Shown one piece after another: positions 35,953-50,649 of a stretch of DNA of 64,000 nt. This DNA is from Trypanosoma brucei gambiense DAL972 (taxonomy: Eukaryota; Euglenozoa; Kinetoplastea; Trypanosomatida; Trypanosomatidae): assembly GCF_000210295.1 (NCBI RefSeq), contig NC_026740.1:434001-498000 (forward strand), given 5' to 3'. Numbering within the stretch: the stretch's first letter is position 1; the number at the start of each line of letters is the position of its first letter. A program made the position numbers and the translations under genes. Under the pieces are notes generated by a model that saw only the letters and a list, made by a program, of their open reading frames with translations, was not told the DNA's origin and did no database searches.

Positions 35953-38480
35953 TCCTATCTCAAAATAATAACTTTAAATAGGTAATATTGTGTTACTTTC
36001 TGCACATATGTGTGTGTGTGTTAAATCAAATAGTAAAATGAAGGGAATGATGTGTACACACTATCAAGCAACACATATATACAGTTCATGAATATCATAA
36101 ACTAACAGAACAAATTATAACCCCTCCTTACAGTTAAACCCCTTCACAACCCCTTGCATATATTGAATAGTGATGTTCAATCAATTAAATATTCTGTATG
36201 AAAGCATGAGTAATAAGATTTTTAGATATGAGAGATAACAAACACGAAATCCTAAGTGAAGAATACTACTATTTCATATAATATAATATGTATGCATATA
36301 GTATAATATGTCATACTTTTTGAAATAATAAACAATAGTATTAATAATGAGATAAACAGAATTTACAATAATAGATTATACATTGCACACGTAATAATGA
36401 GGACAACGTATGTCACAAAGGTTCTTAATTATAACATCGAAAGAACATTAACTCAAAGCATCAGCATATATGCACATACAAACTGTTATTCATTATAACA
36501 TCTTGGCTCCATCTCACAGCATAGACGACAATGTTTGAGTGTAAACCGTAACATACAAAACCCAACACAAATATCTTCTGTACTGTTAAATATTGGGATG
36601 GTATCTCATCTCATTATTAAACACTTTCAACATTATCTTGTTGTCTCCTTGTTTGGGAACTCTCATCTGTGACACTAAGGAATATGTGAAGATACTAAGA
36701 TCATTTATTTTTTTATTTCCTAGTTGCATTTGCAATTGTTCACATATTCTTTTAGTACACGCAAAAAAATTGAAAGTTTAAGGAAAATTGAATTATTAGA
36801 ATAAGGAAACAAAGGATAAATTTTCTGTGAACAATAAAATATTATATAATATCTCAAATCTTCTGCAGTGATTCACCACATGTGGAAAATATATGCAATA
36901 GTTACATAACACTGACAACACTGAATAAAGGAATATATTCAATATACTCAATATAGTCAATATATTTAATGCAAATATTACATGGAATATAAGAAGTGTA
37001 AGGAATCAAAGGAATATAAAAAATAAAATGTAATGGAGAATGATGGAAACTTAAGATACATCTATGTGAGCATAGCGTTGTGTGAGTAGAAATCATGTGC
37101 ATATTTTATCTTAATCTTTCCCTATATTGTACTCACTCACTCGTAAAATTTAATCATGGAAATAAAGTTTAGGGAATAGTAAAGTTGTTCTTCCACTCGC
37201 ATCAAGACACAAATACATGCTTTCTGTCATTGGAAATCATGTGTCTTTATTAAATTGTAGTATCCAATAATGAAAAAGAAGTACTCTATTACTATATCAC
37301 TCATCATTTCCTACATCCCTAAATATATCGCATATTGTCACTATACATATTCTTTTTATTTTTCATATACCAAACAACAATCATATATTATTTACTTCCT
37401 TTCTTTAACCTGATGTTGTAATGTTCCTTTTGGAAGATACAAATAAATAATTGAACAAATATTAACACAAGAGTAATGATAGAAGAAAAGAATTACCTTA
37501 AGGAAACTACATGGAACTTCCATTATATAAGATACTACACTTCATATAAGGGGGAAATACGTAACAGTGGTTGTATCTTTTATTTGTCCTCAGTGTATCG
37601 GCAATCCTTCAGTAGACACTGCTTTGCAACTGATTTCTTTTATGGATTAAGTTAGTCAGCAGTGTTGAGACAGGTTCCCCCGCATGAGGAGTGAAGGGAC
37701 AAAACAATATTCCTACCTTCTAACCTATTGAACAAGAATGTCTCAAACAATATCATTTGTCCCTATTTATTTCTGCAGATGCAAATGCTATTGATGGGTG
37801 AGATACATCTAAACAGCAACGGATATAACTATACTCATACAGTGTTTCTTTGATTTCTTCTCGTCACCACAGTTCTGTTGGGTTACAAATATATACACAG
37901 CACTCCACTTTGTGGCTATAAGTCTCTTTAATATTTGAATGAAATCCTGCTTATCGCTACTGCAATATTTCACACTCTGTGAGGGACACTGATATTTGCT
38001 TCTTTCGTCCATTTCATATTTTGATAGTTATGTAAATATCTTATGTGCAATCCATCTCCTTTCCAAAATAAATAAAAAGAAAGATAAAAGCATAAGCAAT
38101 TATCGACATAAAAACTGGAATGAGTCTCTCGGTTACACGTCGCACGCTTCTAACATATAGACACGCTGCATGTAACCTATTTTTGTTGTTTCATTCATGT
38201 GTCAGTATGATAAAATGAAAATAGTCTCATGTTTCTCCTTGTGCTTTTGTATTGCATAAACTACTGGACTCGTCATCTCTTCCACCTATTCATCACACAG
38301 GAGTTGTTCACTTGCTTTACATATAGCATATAGTAAAAATACAAAATATCAAATTATTAAATTAATACTTCACTATAAGCAATAAAGCTTACTTGATTTT
38401 GTTTATTTCATTTATAGCTGAGTTGAATTACATATGTTAATGAAATTATTCCACTACTCAAAGATACAAGCACTTTATTG

Positions 38481-38528
<48 letters not shown>

Positions 38529-39465
38529 TGGTTTTGAGACACACCACATATCAGTTCTTCAACATTACATATGTGTAAATCCATATTTACAAAAGGTAAA
38601 GCTTTTGAATATCTGCATAATTATTTGAAGTATTATTATCTAATGAAATGAACAGTAGATGTCACTGAAATGCAAATAGTAATAATCCTCTGAAAGGCAT
38701 AAATACTGTTTCACACAATACTCTAAAGTAATGCAGCGCTATGCCATGAATACTTCCACAGAAGATACAACAACTAATGTGCGATAGTTAGTCATAATGA
38801 TGCCTTCCATGTGATGAACTCTGCAATACAAATCATACGTTGAACAGAAACTAAAACATTAAATACTAAATATAAATACATGGGGAAGTGATGTAAAATA
38901 TAAGAGGGGTTATGTGCGTCAAGAAAGTTTCATTAGAATACAATAATAGTTTTGAATTTTATTAAACAACTTAAAGCTTAACCACATGTGTGGAAACAAC
39001 AATCACTTCACTATAGCATTTGTAGATTAGTGATTGTTACTGAAATAAATGAAAAAAACAAATGAAGTAAATACGGCAAGCACTGCATCCCATATTCTGT
39101 ATTCATCACTGTGTGCTGACGCGTTTGAGTAGCTTTGCCCATTGACAGAAAAAAAAATAATAAATAAATGAAATCTCTTCTTGCATCTTGCACAAGTGTA
39201 TTTCAACAGAACAAAAACGTAAAAGAAATTTTATGCTTAATATATTTACTCATTTATTTGAAGGAAAGGTACAATAGCCAAAAAACTATAAAGGTGCATG
39301 TGAGTTATACTTCATTGTCAGATAAAGTTAACTTCACAACCCTCCTGAAACACAAAAGGAAAATTAAAAGAATTACAATGAAGAAACAGAAGAAATACAA
39401 TATGTTTTTGCCAACCTCTAACATGTTATATGTAAAAGTGACGAAATGGTCTTCACAATAGGATG
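35953..39465. other. Complete spacer between R8 and R9
   Basis: It has the standard layout with a short (TG)n (36009-36020), inverted-repeat island about 37590-37765, 67-codon ORF 37809-38012, (AT)n about 38481-38506 and (GA)n about 38507-38527. No gene is seen. Confidence 0.8.
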
Positions 39466-41541
39466 CTACTCATGACCTCGTTTCCGTGTGAATGCTGGTG
39501 CATCTCGATATTTTCTCTCTTCATGATACGCTATTATAAGCTCTTTCTGTATCTTGTTATCAAATGTTATTTGATACTGGTCAATACCATCCCAAAATAC
39601 TTGTGTTTCCTCAGTTTGTTGCTCAGCATCAGCGGTGTTGTTGTTCACACATCGTTGCCGCGTCTTAATCACACCACCATAAATAGCATTAACATATATC
39701 ATCTCCCATGCCATGTTACGAGAAAAGGTATCCCAATCGGAAAAATACCTTGCAATGTTTGTCATAAATTCCTGTAACTCTGAAACACTTGCTTCTTTCC
39801 TGTAATTATCTGTTATTTGAATAAGCACAATAGTCTTTGAGGCAACTCCCAGTTGTGGAAAACCATCCCTCATATCCGCAACCCTTCTAGAGCAATCTTC
39901 CACAAAGAAAAAGCCATCCACAAAAAGCTTACTCTCTTCCAATGACCTGTAGAGCACTTTGTATTTACAGTTTCCAATTGCATTCTGTCCAGCTTCTGGC
40001 AAGAACTTTTGTTCAAAAATTTGAAACTGTTGTGGGGTCATATCTTTCAGGATGCTACGCTTGTCTTCCGTCTCTCCGAGTCTTCGGAGGTAGTTCAAAT
40101 GTTTTGTGACCACACAAAAGACTCTAGGAAAGAGAAGTGAAACCAAAGCCCTTGTTTTAAGCGAGTAGGCTCCGACCTTACCGTATCTCATCATGAATTC
40201 ATGGGATGACATACTTTCCGCAACATCTGCAAACAGCGTACAGAGTATCATATTCCCAATGGCAACTGATAGAGGTCTACAGTGGTATGATTCGAGGTCG
40301 TCATATCTGCCCCCCTCCCGTACAATCTTCACTAAACTGTGAACCACTTTTTCACTTTTCCACGTAAAATATTTTTCCAGAATCGTTTCATACTCTTCTT
40401 TCTTCTCATTTTCTAGGCTTCTTAGGTAATCACTGATATCCTGCAGCCGGTTGGTGTAACTTTGCTTGCTGAAAACATAACGAGGCAGCGGCCCCACAAC
40501 GTCAACACGTCTCTCCACTAACCTCCACTCATCCTCTAGTTCTTCCTTAACCTTCAAACGAGCATTTTCATCGAGAGTTGTATAGTTGGGAAATAGGGAC
40601 AGTTTCTTCCAGGCCACAAACGCCTTAATGTCACGTACGTCATCGCAGTTTAAAATTATCCTTGTTTGTTCCAGGTTCTTCATCCAGTACTTGTAGCGAA
40701 CTCCATCTGGGGGTGCGAGGACAGTCACACCCCAAACATTTCTTGGGGTCTCATAAGGCGGAGTCTCATCAGGTCCATCAGTATCAAAAATAATATGCCC
40801 TCTTTTTTTTAAACGCATTTCTTTAATAACATTAGTGACGTCTTTTCTCTTGTACAATACAACCCTCCCTTCCTCATTCCCCTTCTTGTTGTATATAAGG
40901 TAAGCTTTGGCATCCGTGAAATACACAACGACATCAAGCATTCCTTCATGGAAGTGAAGTAGGGAATGAAGTAAAAATGATCCAACTCCACATGATTTTC
41001 CAATACCAGATATACCAATGACAATGTGTGTTGGTGGTGTGCTCTCTGTCTTTTGCACCCACCATGCATTTAATTTTCGTTGTATTATATACCACACACG
41101 CATCATTTCACGACGGATGTAGACATTATTGTCCATTATACCACTTTCATCATTGATACCTAATTGAAACGTAGCTGATGGCCAACCCATCATTGATGTA
41201 AGGACAAAGATCTCCAGGCCAGTGGGTCTCTCCTCAAGTTCCGCATCAACTTCACAATGTTCAGGAGTTATATCCACTTCTTCTTCCGTTCATATGTGTT
41301 GTGGTCTTCCAAAGAATACCTTCATACCGAGTGGCTCTTGATTATAACCTGACATCACATAACTCCACTTCGCATAATACAGAGACTCATATAACTCCTC
41401 TTCACGAGATTTCCTTTTTCCAGTTACCGATGGATTCTGCATCTGTCGTCCACCTCGTTCCTGCACTTCACCTTGTGCACGATTAAACCGTTCGTTAAAC
41501 ACATTCTGAGTATTTCTCATATTGCCGTTGTTTTGAATCAT
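39466..41541 (-). pseudogene. RHS: RHS copy R9, same nonsense at codon 84 as R4
   Basis: Codon 84 is TGA (41290-41292) where intact copies have TGG, leaving 83 residues (41290-41541). The frame is open afterwards to the RGHE end at 39466. The 5' half (A3, B1, L2, R1) matches R4 segment for segment. The 3' half differs: D2 instead of D1, then E1 with the unusual MMRYGKVG, and F3. D2 followed by E1 is found only here. The pattern suggests that a 5' block carrying the stop was copied or recombined onto another 3' half. Expression of a functional protein would need readthrough or internal initiation. Confidence 0.88.
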
Positions 41542-44069
41542 TCCTATCTCAAAATAATAACTTTAAATAGGTAATATTGTGTTACTTTCTGCACATATGT
41601 GTGTGTGTGTTAAATCAAATAGTAAAATGAAGGGAATGATGTGTACACACTATCAAGCAACATATATATACAGTTCATGAATATCATAAACTAACCGAAC
41701 AAATTATAACCCCTCCTTACAGTTAAACCCCTTAACAACCCCTTGCATATATTGAATAGTGATGTTCAATCAATTAAATATTCTGTATGAAAGCATGAGT
41801 AATAAGATTTTTAGATATGAGAGATAACAAACACGAAATCCTAAGTGAAGAATACTACTATTTCATATAATATAATATGTATGCATATAGTATAATATGT
41901 CATACTTTTTGAAATAATAAACAATAGTATTAATAATGAGATAAACAGAATTTACAATAATAGATTATACATTGCACACGTAATAATGAGGACAACGTAT
42001 GTCACAAAGGTTTTTAATTATAACATCGAAAGAACATTAACTCAAAGCATCAGCATATACTGCACATACAAACTGTTATTCATTATAACATCTTGGCTCC
42101 ATCTCACAGCATAGACGACAATGTTTGAGTGTAAACCGTAACATACAAAACCCAACACAAATATCTTCTGTACTGTTAAATATTGGGATGGTATCTCATC
42201 TCATTATTAAACACTTTCAACATTATCTTGTTGTCTCCTTGTTTGGGAACTCTCATCTTTGACACTAAGGAATATGTGAAGATACTAAGATCATTTATTT
42301 TTTTATTTCCTAGTTGCATTTGCAATTGTTCACATATTCTTTCAGTACACGCAAAAAAATTGAAAGTTTAAGGAAAATTGAATTATGAGAATAAGGAAAC
42401 AAAGGATAAATTTTCTGTGAACAATAAAATATTATATAATATTTTAAATCTTCTGCAGTGATTCACCACATGTGGAAAATATATGCAATAGTTACATAAC
42501 ACTGACAACACTGAATAAAGGAATATATTCAATATACTCAATATAGTCAATATATTTAATGCAAATATTACATGGAATATAAGAAGTGTAAGGAATCAAA
42601 GGAATATAAAAATAAAATGTAATGGAGAATGATGGAAACTTAAGATACATCTATGTGAGCATAGCGTTGTGTGAGTAGAAATCATGTGCATATTTTATCT
42701 TAATCTTTCCCTATATTGTACTCACTCACTCGTAAAATTTAATCATGGAAATAAAGTTTAGGGAATAGTAAAGTTGTTCTTCCACTCGCGTCAAGACACA
42801 AATACATGCTTTCTGTCATTGGAAATCATGTGTCTTTATTAAATTGTAGTATCCAATAATGAAAAAGAAGTACTCTATTACTATATCACTCATCATTTCC
42901 TACATCCCTAAATATATCGCATATTGTCACTATACATATTCTTTTTATTTTTCATATACCATACAACAATCATATATTATTTACTTCCTTTCTTTAAACT
43001 GATGTCGTAATGTTCCTTTTGGAAGATACAAATAAATAATTGTACAAATATTAACACAAGAGTAATAATAGAAGAAAAGAATTACCTTAAGGAAACTACA
43101 TGGAACTTCCATTATATAAGATACTACACTTCATATAAGGGGGAAATACGTAACAGTGGTTGTATCTTTTATTTGTCCTCAGTGTATCGGCAATCCTTCA
43201 GTAGACACTGCTTTGCAACTGATTTCTTTTATGGATTAAGTTAGTCAGCAGTGTTGAGACAGGTTCCCCCGCATGAGGAGTGAAGGGACAAAACAATATT
43301 CCTACCTTCTAACCTATTGAACAAGAATGTCTCAAACAATATCATTTGTCCCTATTTATTTCTGCAGATGCAAATGCTATTGATGGGTGAGATACATCTA
43401 AACAGCAACGGATATAACTATACTCATACAGTGTTTCTTTGATTTCTTCTCGTCACCACAGTTCTGTTGGGTTACAAATATATACACAGCACTCCACTTT
43501 GTGGCTATAAGTCTCTTTAATATTTGAATGAAATCCTGCTTATCGCTACTGCAATATTTCACACTCTGTGAGGGACACTGATATTTGCTTCTTTCGTCCA
43601 TTTCATATTTTGATAGTTATGTAAATATCTTATGTGCAATCCATCTCCTTTCCAAAATAAATAAAAAGAAAGATAAAAGCATAAGCAATTATCGACATAA
43701 AAACTGGAATGAGTCTCTCGGTTACACGTCGCACGCTTCTAACATATAGACATGCTGCATGTAACCTATTTTTGTTGTTTCATGCATGTGTCAGTATGAT
43801 AAAATGAAAATAGTCTCATGTTTCTCCTTGTGCTTTTGTATTGCATAAACTACTGGACTCGTCATCTCTTCCACCTATTCATCACACAGGAGTTATTCAC
43901 TTGCTTTACATATAGCATATAGTAAAAATACAAAATATCAAATTATTAAATTAATACTTCACTATAAGCAATAAAGCTTACTTGATTTTGTTTATTTCAT
44001 TTATAGCTGAGTTGAATTACATATGTTAATGAAATTATTCCACTACTCAAAGATACAAGCACTTTATTG

Positions 44070-44109
<40 letters not shown>

Positions 44110-45046
44110 TGGTTTTGAGACACACCACATATCAGTTCTTCAACATTACATATGTGTAAATCCATATTTACAAAAGGTACAGCTTTTGAATATCTGCATA
44201 ATTATTTGAAGTATTATTATCTAATGAAATGAACAGTAGATGTCACTGAAATGCAAATAGTAATAATCCTCTGAAAGGCATAAATACTGTTTCATACAAT
44301 ACTCTAAAGTAATGCAGCGCTATGCCATGAATACTTCCACAGAAGATACAACAACTAATGTGCGATAGTTAGTCATAATGATGCCTTCCATGTGATGAAC
44401 TCTGCAATACAAATCATACGTTGAACAGAAACTAAAACATTAAATACTAAATATAAATACATGGGGGAGTGATGTAAACTATAAGAGGGTTTATGTACGT
44501 CAAGAAAGTTTCATTAGAATACAATAATAGTTTTGAATTTTATTAAACAACTTAAAGCTTAACCACATGTGTGGAAACAACAATCACTTCACTATAGCAT
44601 TTGTAGATTAGTGATTGTTACTGAAATAAATGAAAAAAACAAATGAAGTAAATATGGCAAGCACTGCATCCCATATTCTGTATTCATCACTGTGTGCTGA
44701 CGCGTTTGAGTAGCTTTGCCCATTGACAGAAAAAAAAATAATAAATAAATGAAATCTCTTCTTGCATCTTGCACAAGTGTATTTCAACAAAACAAAGACG
44801 TAAAAGAAATTTTATGCTTAATATATTTACTCATTTATTTGAAGGAAAGGTACAATAGCCAAAAAACTATAAAGGTGCATGTAAGTTATACTTCATTGTC
44901 AGATAAAGTTAACTTCACAACCCTCCTGAAACACAAAAGGAAAATTAAAAGAATTACAATGAAGAAACAGAAGGAATACAATATGTTTTTGCCAACCTCT
45001 AACATGTTATATGTAAAAGTGACGAAATGGTCTTCACAATAGGATG
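41542..45046. other. Complete spacer between R9 and R10
   Basis: It has the standard layout with a short (TG)n (41599-41610), inverted-repeat island about 43170-43350, 67-codon ORF 43398-43601, (AT)n about 44070-44087 and (GA)n about 44088-44108. No gene is seen. Confidence 0.8.
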
Positions 45047-47122
45047 CTACTCATGACCTCGTTTCCGTGTGAATGCTGGTGCATCTCGATATTTTCTCTC
45101 TTCATGATACGCTATTATAAGCTCTTTCTGTATCTTGTTATCAAATGTTATTTGATACTGGTCAATACCATCCCAAAATACTTGTGTTTCCTCAGTTTGT
45201 TGCTCAGCATCAGCGGTGTTGTTGTTCACACATCGTTGCCGCGTCTTAATCACACCACCATAAATAGCATTAACATATATCATCTCCCATGCCATGTTAC
45301 GAGAAAAGGTATCCCAATCGGAAAAATACCTTGCAATGTTTGTCATAAATTCCTGTAACTCTGAAACACTTGCTTCTTTCCTGTAATTATCTGTTATTTG
45401 AATAAGCACAATAGTCTTTGAGGCAACTCCCAGTTGTGGAAAACCATCCCTCATATCCGCAACCCTTCTAGAGCAATCTTCCACAAAGAAAAAGCCATCC
45501 ACAAAAAGCTTACTCTCCTCCAATGACCTGTAGAGCACTTTGTATTTACAGTTTCCAATTGCATTCTGTCCAGCTTCTGGTAAGAACTTTTGTTCAAAAA
45601 TTTGAAACTGTTGTGGGGTCATATCTTTCAGGATGCTACGCTTGTCTTCCGTCTCTCCGAGTCTTCGGAGGTAGTTCAAATGTTTTGTGACCACACAAAA
45701 GACTCTAGGAAAGAGAAGTGAAACCAAAGCCCTTGTTTCAAGCGAGTAGGCTCCGACCTTACCGTATACGCTTTCACTATGTTTCTCAACCATCAGTGTT
45801 GCAACAGTTGAAAACAGCGTACAGAGTATCATATTCCCAATGGCAACTGATAGAGGTCTACAGTGGTATGATTCGAGGTCGTCATATCTGCCCCCCTCCC
45901 GTACAATCTTCACTAAACTGTGAACCACTTTTTCACTTTTCCACGTAAAATATTTTTCCAGAATCGTTTCATACTCTTCTTTCTTCTCATTTTCTAGGCT
46001 TCTTAGGTAATCACTGATATCCTGCAGCCGGTTGGTGTAACTTTGCTCGCTGAAAACATAACGAGGCAGCGGCCCCACAACGTCAACACGTCTCTCCACT
46101 AACCTCCACTCATCCTCTAGTTCTTCCTTAACCTTCGCACGAGCATTTTCATCGAGAGTCGTATAGTTGGGAAATAGGGACAGTTTCTTCCAGGCCACAA
46201 ACGCCTTAATGTCACGTACGTAATCGCAGTTTAAAATCACATTCCAACTTAAATAGTCCTTCTCCCAATCTTCATAATAGTATGTATCCGGAGTGTTGAG
46301 TGTAGTTATTCCCCACCCAAGATATTGGGTCTCATAAGGCGGAGTCTCATCAGGTCCATCAGTATCAAAAATAATATGCCCTCTTTTTTTTAAACGCATT
46401 TCTTTAATAACATTAGTGACGTCTTTTCTCTTGTACAATACAACCCTCCCTTCCTCATTCCCCTTCTTGTTGTATATAAGGTAAGCTTTGGCATCCGTGA
46501 AATACACAACGACATCAAGCATTCCTTCATGGAAGTGAAGTAGGGAATGAAGTAAAAATGATCCAACTCCACATGATTTTCCAATACCAGATATACCAAT
46601 GACAATGTGTGTTGGTGGTGTGCTCTCTGTCTTTTGCACCCACCATGCATTTAATTTTTGTTGTATTATATACCACACACGCATCATTTCACGACGGATG
46701 TAGACATTATTGTCCATTATACCACTTTCATCATTGATACCTAATTGAAACGTAGCTGATGGCCAACCCATCATTGATGTAAGGACAAAGATCTCCAGGC
46801 CAGTGGGTCTCTCCTCAAGTTCCTCATCAACTTCACAATGTTCAGGAGTTATATCCACTTCTTCTTCCGTCCATATGTGTTGTGGTCTTCCAAAGAATAC
46901 CTTCATACCGAGTGGCTCTTGATTATAACCTGACATCACATAACTCCACTTCGCATAATACAGAGACTCATATAACTCCTCTTCACGAGATTTCCTTTTT
47001 CCAGTTACCGATGGATTCTGCATCTGTCGTCCACCTCGTTCCTGCACTTCACCTTGTGCACGATTAAACCGTTCGTTAAACACATTCTGAGTATTTCTCA
47101 TATTGCCGTTGTTTTGAATCAT
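45047..47122 (-). CDS. RHS: RHS protein, copy R10, intact
   Basis: 691 residues with the RGHE end. Segment types are A3, B1 (GISGIGKS with VQKTE), L2, R2 (YYYEDWEKDYLSWN), D2, E2, F3. It therefore combines the first-type Walker A segment with second-type segments on both sides. NCDYVRD replaces the otherwise invariant NCDDVRD after the R segment, an Asp-to-Tyr change in a block that is conserved in all other copies. The frame is unbroken and all main motifs are present. Confidence 0.93.
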   Translation of the reverse strand: MIQNNGNMRNTQNVFNERFNRAQGEVQERGGRQMQNPSVTGKRKSREEELYESLYYAKWSYVMSGYNQEPLGMKVFFGRPQHIWTEEEVDITPEHCEVDEELEERPTGLEIFVLTSMMGWPSATFQLGINDESGIMDNNVYIRREMMRVWYIIQQKLNAWWVQKTESTPPTHIVIGISGIGKSCGVGSFLLHSLLHFHEGMLDVVVYFTDAKAYLIYNKKGNEEGRVVLYKRKDVTNVIKEMRLKKRGHIIFDTDGPDETPPYETQYLGWGITTLNTPDTYYYEDWEKDYLSWNVILNCDYVRDIKAFVAWKKLSLFPNYTTLDENARAKVKEELEDEWRLVERRVDVVGPLPRYVFSEQSYTNRLQDISDYLRSLENEKKEEYETILEKYFTWKSEKVVHSLVKIVREGGRYDDLESYHCRPLSVAIGNMILCTLFSTVATLMVEKHSESVYGKVGAYSLETRALVSLLFPRVFCVVTKHLNYLRRLGETEDKRSILKDMTPQQFQIFEQKFLPEAGQNAIGNCKYKVLYRSLEESKLFVDGFFFVEDCSRRVADMRDGFPQLGVASKTIVLIQITDNYRKEASVSELQEFMTNIARYFSDWDTFSRNMAWEMIYVNAIYGGVIKTRQRCVNNNTADAEQQTEETQVFWDGIDQYQITFDNKIQKELIIAYHEERKYRDAPAFTRKRGHE

Positions 47123-49651
47123 TCCTATCTCAAAATAATAACTTTAAATAGGTAATATTGTGTTACTTTCTGCACATATGTGTGTGTGTGTTAAATCAAA
47201 TAGTAAAATGAAGGGAATGATGTGTACACACTATCAAGCAACATATATATACAGTTCATGAATATCATAAACTAACCGAACAAATTATAACCCCTCCTTA
47301 CAGTTAAACCCCTTCACAACCCCTTGCTTATATTGAATAGTGATGTTCAATCAATTAAATATTCTGTATGAAAGCATGAGTAATAAGATTTTTAGATATG
47401 AGAGATAACAAACACGAAATCCTAAGTGAAGAATACTACTATTTCATATAATATAATATGTATGCATATAGTATAATATGTCATACTTTTTGAAATAATA
47501 AACAATAGTATTAATAATGAGATAAACAGAATTTACAATAATAGATTATACATTGCACACGTAATAATGAGGACAACGTATGTCACAAAGGTTCTTAATT
47601 ATAACATCGAAAGAACATTAACTCAAAGCATCAGCATATACTGCACATACAAACTGTTATTCATTATAACATCTTGGCTCCATTTCACAGCATAGACGAC
47701 AATGTTTGAGTGTAAACCGTAACATACAAAACCCAACACAAATATCTTCTGTACTGTTAAATATTGGGATGGTATCTCATCTCATTATTAAACACTTTCA
47801 ACATTATCTTGTTGTCTCCTTGTTTGGGAACTCTCATCTTTGACACTAAGGAATATGTGAAGATATTAAGATCATTTATTTTTTTATTTCCTAGTTGCAT
47901 TTGCAATTGTTCACGTATTCTTTCAGTACACGCAAAAAAATTGAAAGTTTAAGGAAAATTGAATTATGAGAATAAGGAAACAAAGGATAAATTTTCTGTG
48001 AACAATAAAATATTATATAATATCTCAAATCTTCTGCAGTGATTCACCACATGTGGAAAATATATGCAATAGTTACATAACACTGACAACACTGAATAAA
48101 GGAATATATTCAATATACTCAATATAGTCAATATATTTAATGCAAATATTACATGGAATATAAGAAGTGTAAGGAATCAAAGGAATATAAAAAATAAAAT
48201 GTAATGGAGAATGATGGAAACTTAAGATACATCTATGTGAGCATAGCGTTGTGTGAGTAGAAATCATGTGCATATTTTATCTTAATTTTTCCCTATATTG
48301 TACTCACTCACTCGTAAAATTTAATCATGGAAATAAAGTTTAGGGAATAGTAAAGTTGTTCTTCCACTCGCGTCAAGACACAAATACATGCTTTCTGTCA
48401 TTGGAAATCATGTGTCTTTATTAAATTGTAGTATCCAATAATGAAAAAGAAGTACTCTATTACTATATCACTCATCATTTCCTACATCCCTAAATATATC
48501 GCATATTGTCACTATACATATTCTTTTTATTTTTCATATACCAAACAACAATCATATATTATTTACTTCCTTTCTTTAAACTGATGTCGTAATGTTCCTT
48601 TTGGAAGATACAAATAAATAATTGTACAAATATTAACACAAGAGTAATAATAGAAGAAAAGAATTACCTTAAGGAAACTACATGGAACTTCCATTATATA
48701 AGATACTACACTTCATATAAGGGGGAAATACGTAACAGTGGTTGTATCTTTTATTTGTCCTCAGTGTATCGGCAATCCTTCAGTAGACACTGCTTTGCAA
48801 CTGATTTCTTTTATGGATTAAGTTAGTCAGCAGTGTTGAGACAGGTTCCCCCGCATGAGGAGTGAAGGGACAAAACAATATTCCTACCTTCTAACCTATT
48901 GAACAAGAATGTCTCAAACAATATCATTTGTCCCTATTTATTTCTGCAGATGCAAATGCTATTGATGGGTGAGATACATCTAAACAGCAACGGATATAAC
49001 TATACTCATACAGTGTTTCTTTGATTTCTTCTCGTCACCACAGTTCTGTTGGGTTACAAATATATATACAGCACTCCACTTTGTGGCTATAAGTCACTTT
49101 AATATTTGAATGAAATCCTGCTTATCGCTACTGCAATATTTCACACTCTGTGAGGGACACTGATATTTGCTTCTTTCGTCCATTTCATATTTTGATAGTT
49201 ATGTAAATATCTTATGTGCAATCCATCTCCTTTCCAAAATAAATAAAAAGAAAGATAAAAGCATAAGCAATTATCGACATAAAAACTGGAATGAGTCTCT
49301 CGGTTACACGTCGCACGCTTCTAACATATAGAAATGCTGCATGTAACCTATTTTTGTTGTTTCATTCATGTGTCAGTATGATAAAATGAAAATAGTCTCA
49401 TGTTTCTCCTTGGGCTTTTGTATTGCATAAACTACTGGACTCGTCATCTCTTCCACCTATTCATCACACAGGAGTTGTTCACTTGCTTTACATATAGCAT
49501 ATAGTAAAAATACAAAATATCAAATTATTAAATTAATACTTCACTATAAGCAATAAAGCTTACTTGATTTTGTTTATTTCATTTATAGCTGAGTTGAATT
49601 ACATATGTTAATGAAATTATTCCACTACTCAAAGATACAAGCACTTTATTG

Positions 49652-49699
<48 letters not shown>

Positions 49700-50649
49700 T
49701 GGTTTTGAGACACACCACATATCAGTTCTTCAACATTACATATGTGTAAATCCATATTTACAAAAGGTAAAGCTTTTGAATATCTGCATAATTATTTGAA
49801 GTATTATTATCTAATGAAATGAACAGTAGATGTCACTGAAATGCAAATAGTAATAATCCTCTGAAAGGCATAAATACTGTTTCACACAATACTCTAAAGT
49901 AATGCAGCGCTGTGCCATGAATACTTCCACAGAAGATACAACAACTAATGTGCGATAGTTAGTCATAATGATGCCTTCCATGTGATGAACTCTGCAATAC
50001 AAATCATACGTTGAACAGAAACTAAAACATTAAATACTAAATATAAATACATGGGGAAGTGATGTAAAATATAAGAGGGTTTATGTACGTCAAGAAAGTT
50101 TCATTAGAATACAATAATAGTTTTGAATTTTATTAAACAACTTAAAGCTTAACCACATGTGTGGAAACAACAATCACTTCACTATAGCATTTGTAGATTA
50201 GTGATTGTTACTGAAATAAATGAAAAAAAACAAATGAAGTAAATACGGCAAGCACTGCATCCCATATTCTGTATTCATCACTGTGTGCTGACGCGCTTGA
50301 GTAGCTTTGCCCATTGACAGAAAAAAAAATAATAAATAAATGAAATCTCTTCTTGCATCTTGCACAAGTGTATTTCAACAGAACAAAGACGTAAAAGAAA
50401 TTTTATGCTTAATATATTTACTCATTTATTTGAAGGAAAGGTACAATAACCAAAAAACTATAAAGGTGCATGTGAGTTATACTTCATTGTCAGATAAAGT
50501 TAACTTCACAACCCTCCTGAAACACAAAAGGAAAATTAAAAGAATTGCAATGAAGAAACAGAAGAAATACAATATGTTTTTTCCAACCTCTAACATGTTA
50601 TATGTAAAAGTGACGAAATGGTCTTCACAATAGGATGCTACTCATGACC
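47123..50649. other. Complete spacer between R10 and R11
   Basis: It has the standard layout with a short (TG)n (47179-47190), inverted-repeat island about 48755-48930, (AT)n about 49651-49678 and (GA)n about 49679-49698. The 67-codon ORF is interrupted by a TGA near 49095. It shares private variants (GCGCTTG near 50294, AATAACC near 50446) with the spacer downstream of R3. No gene is seen. Confidence 0.8.
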
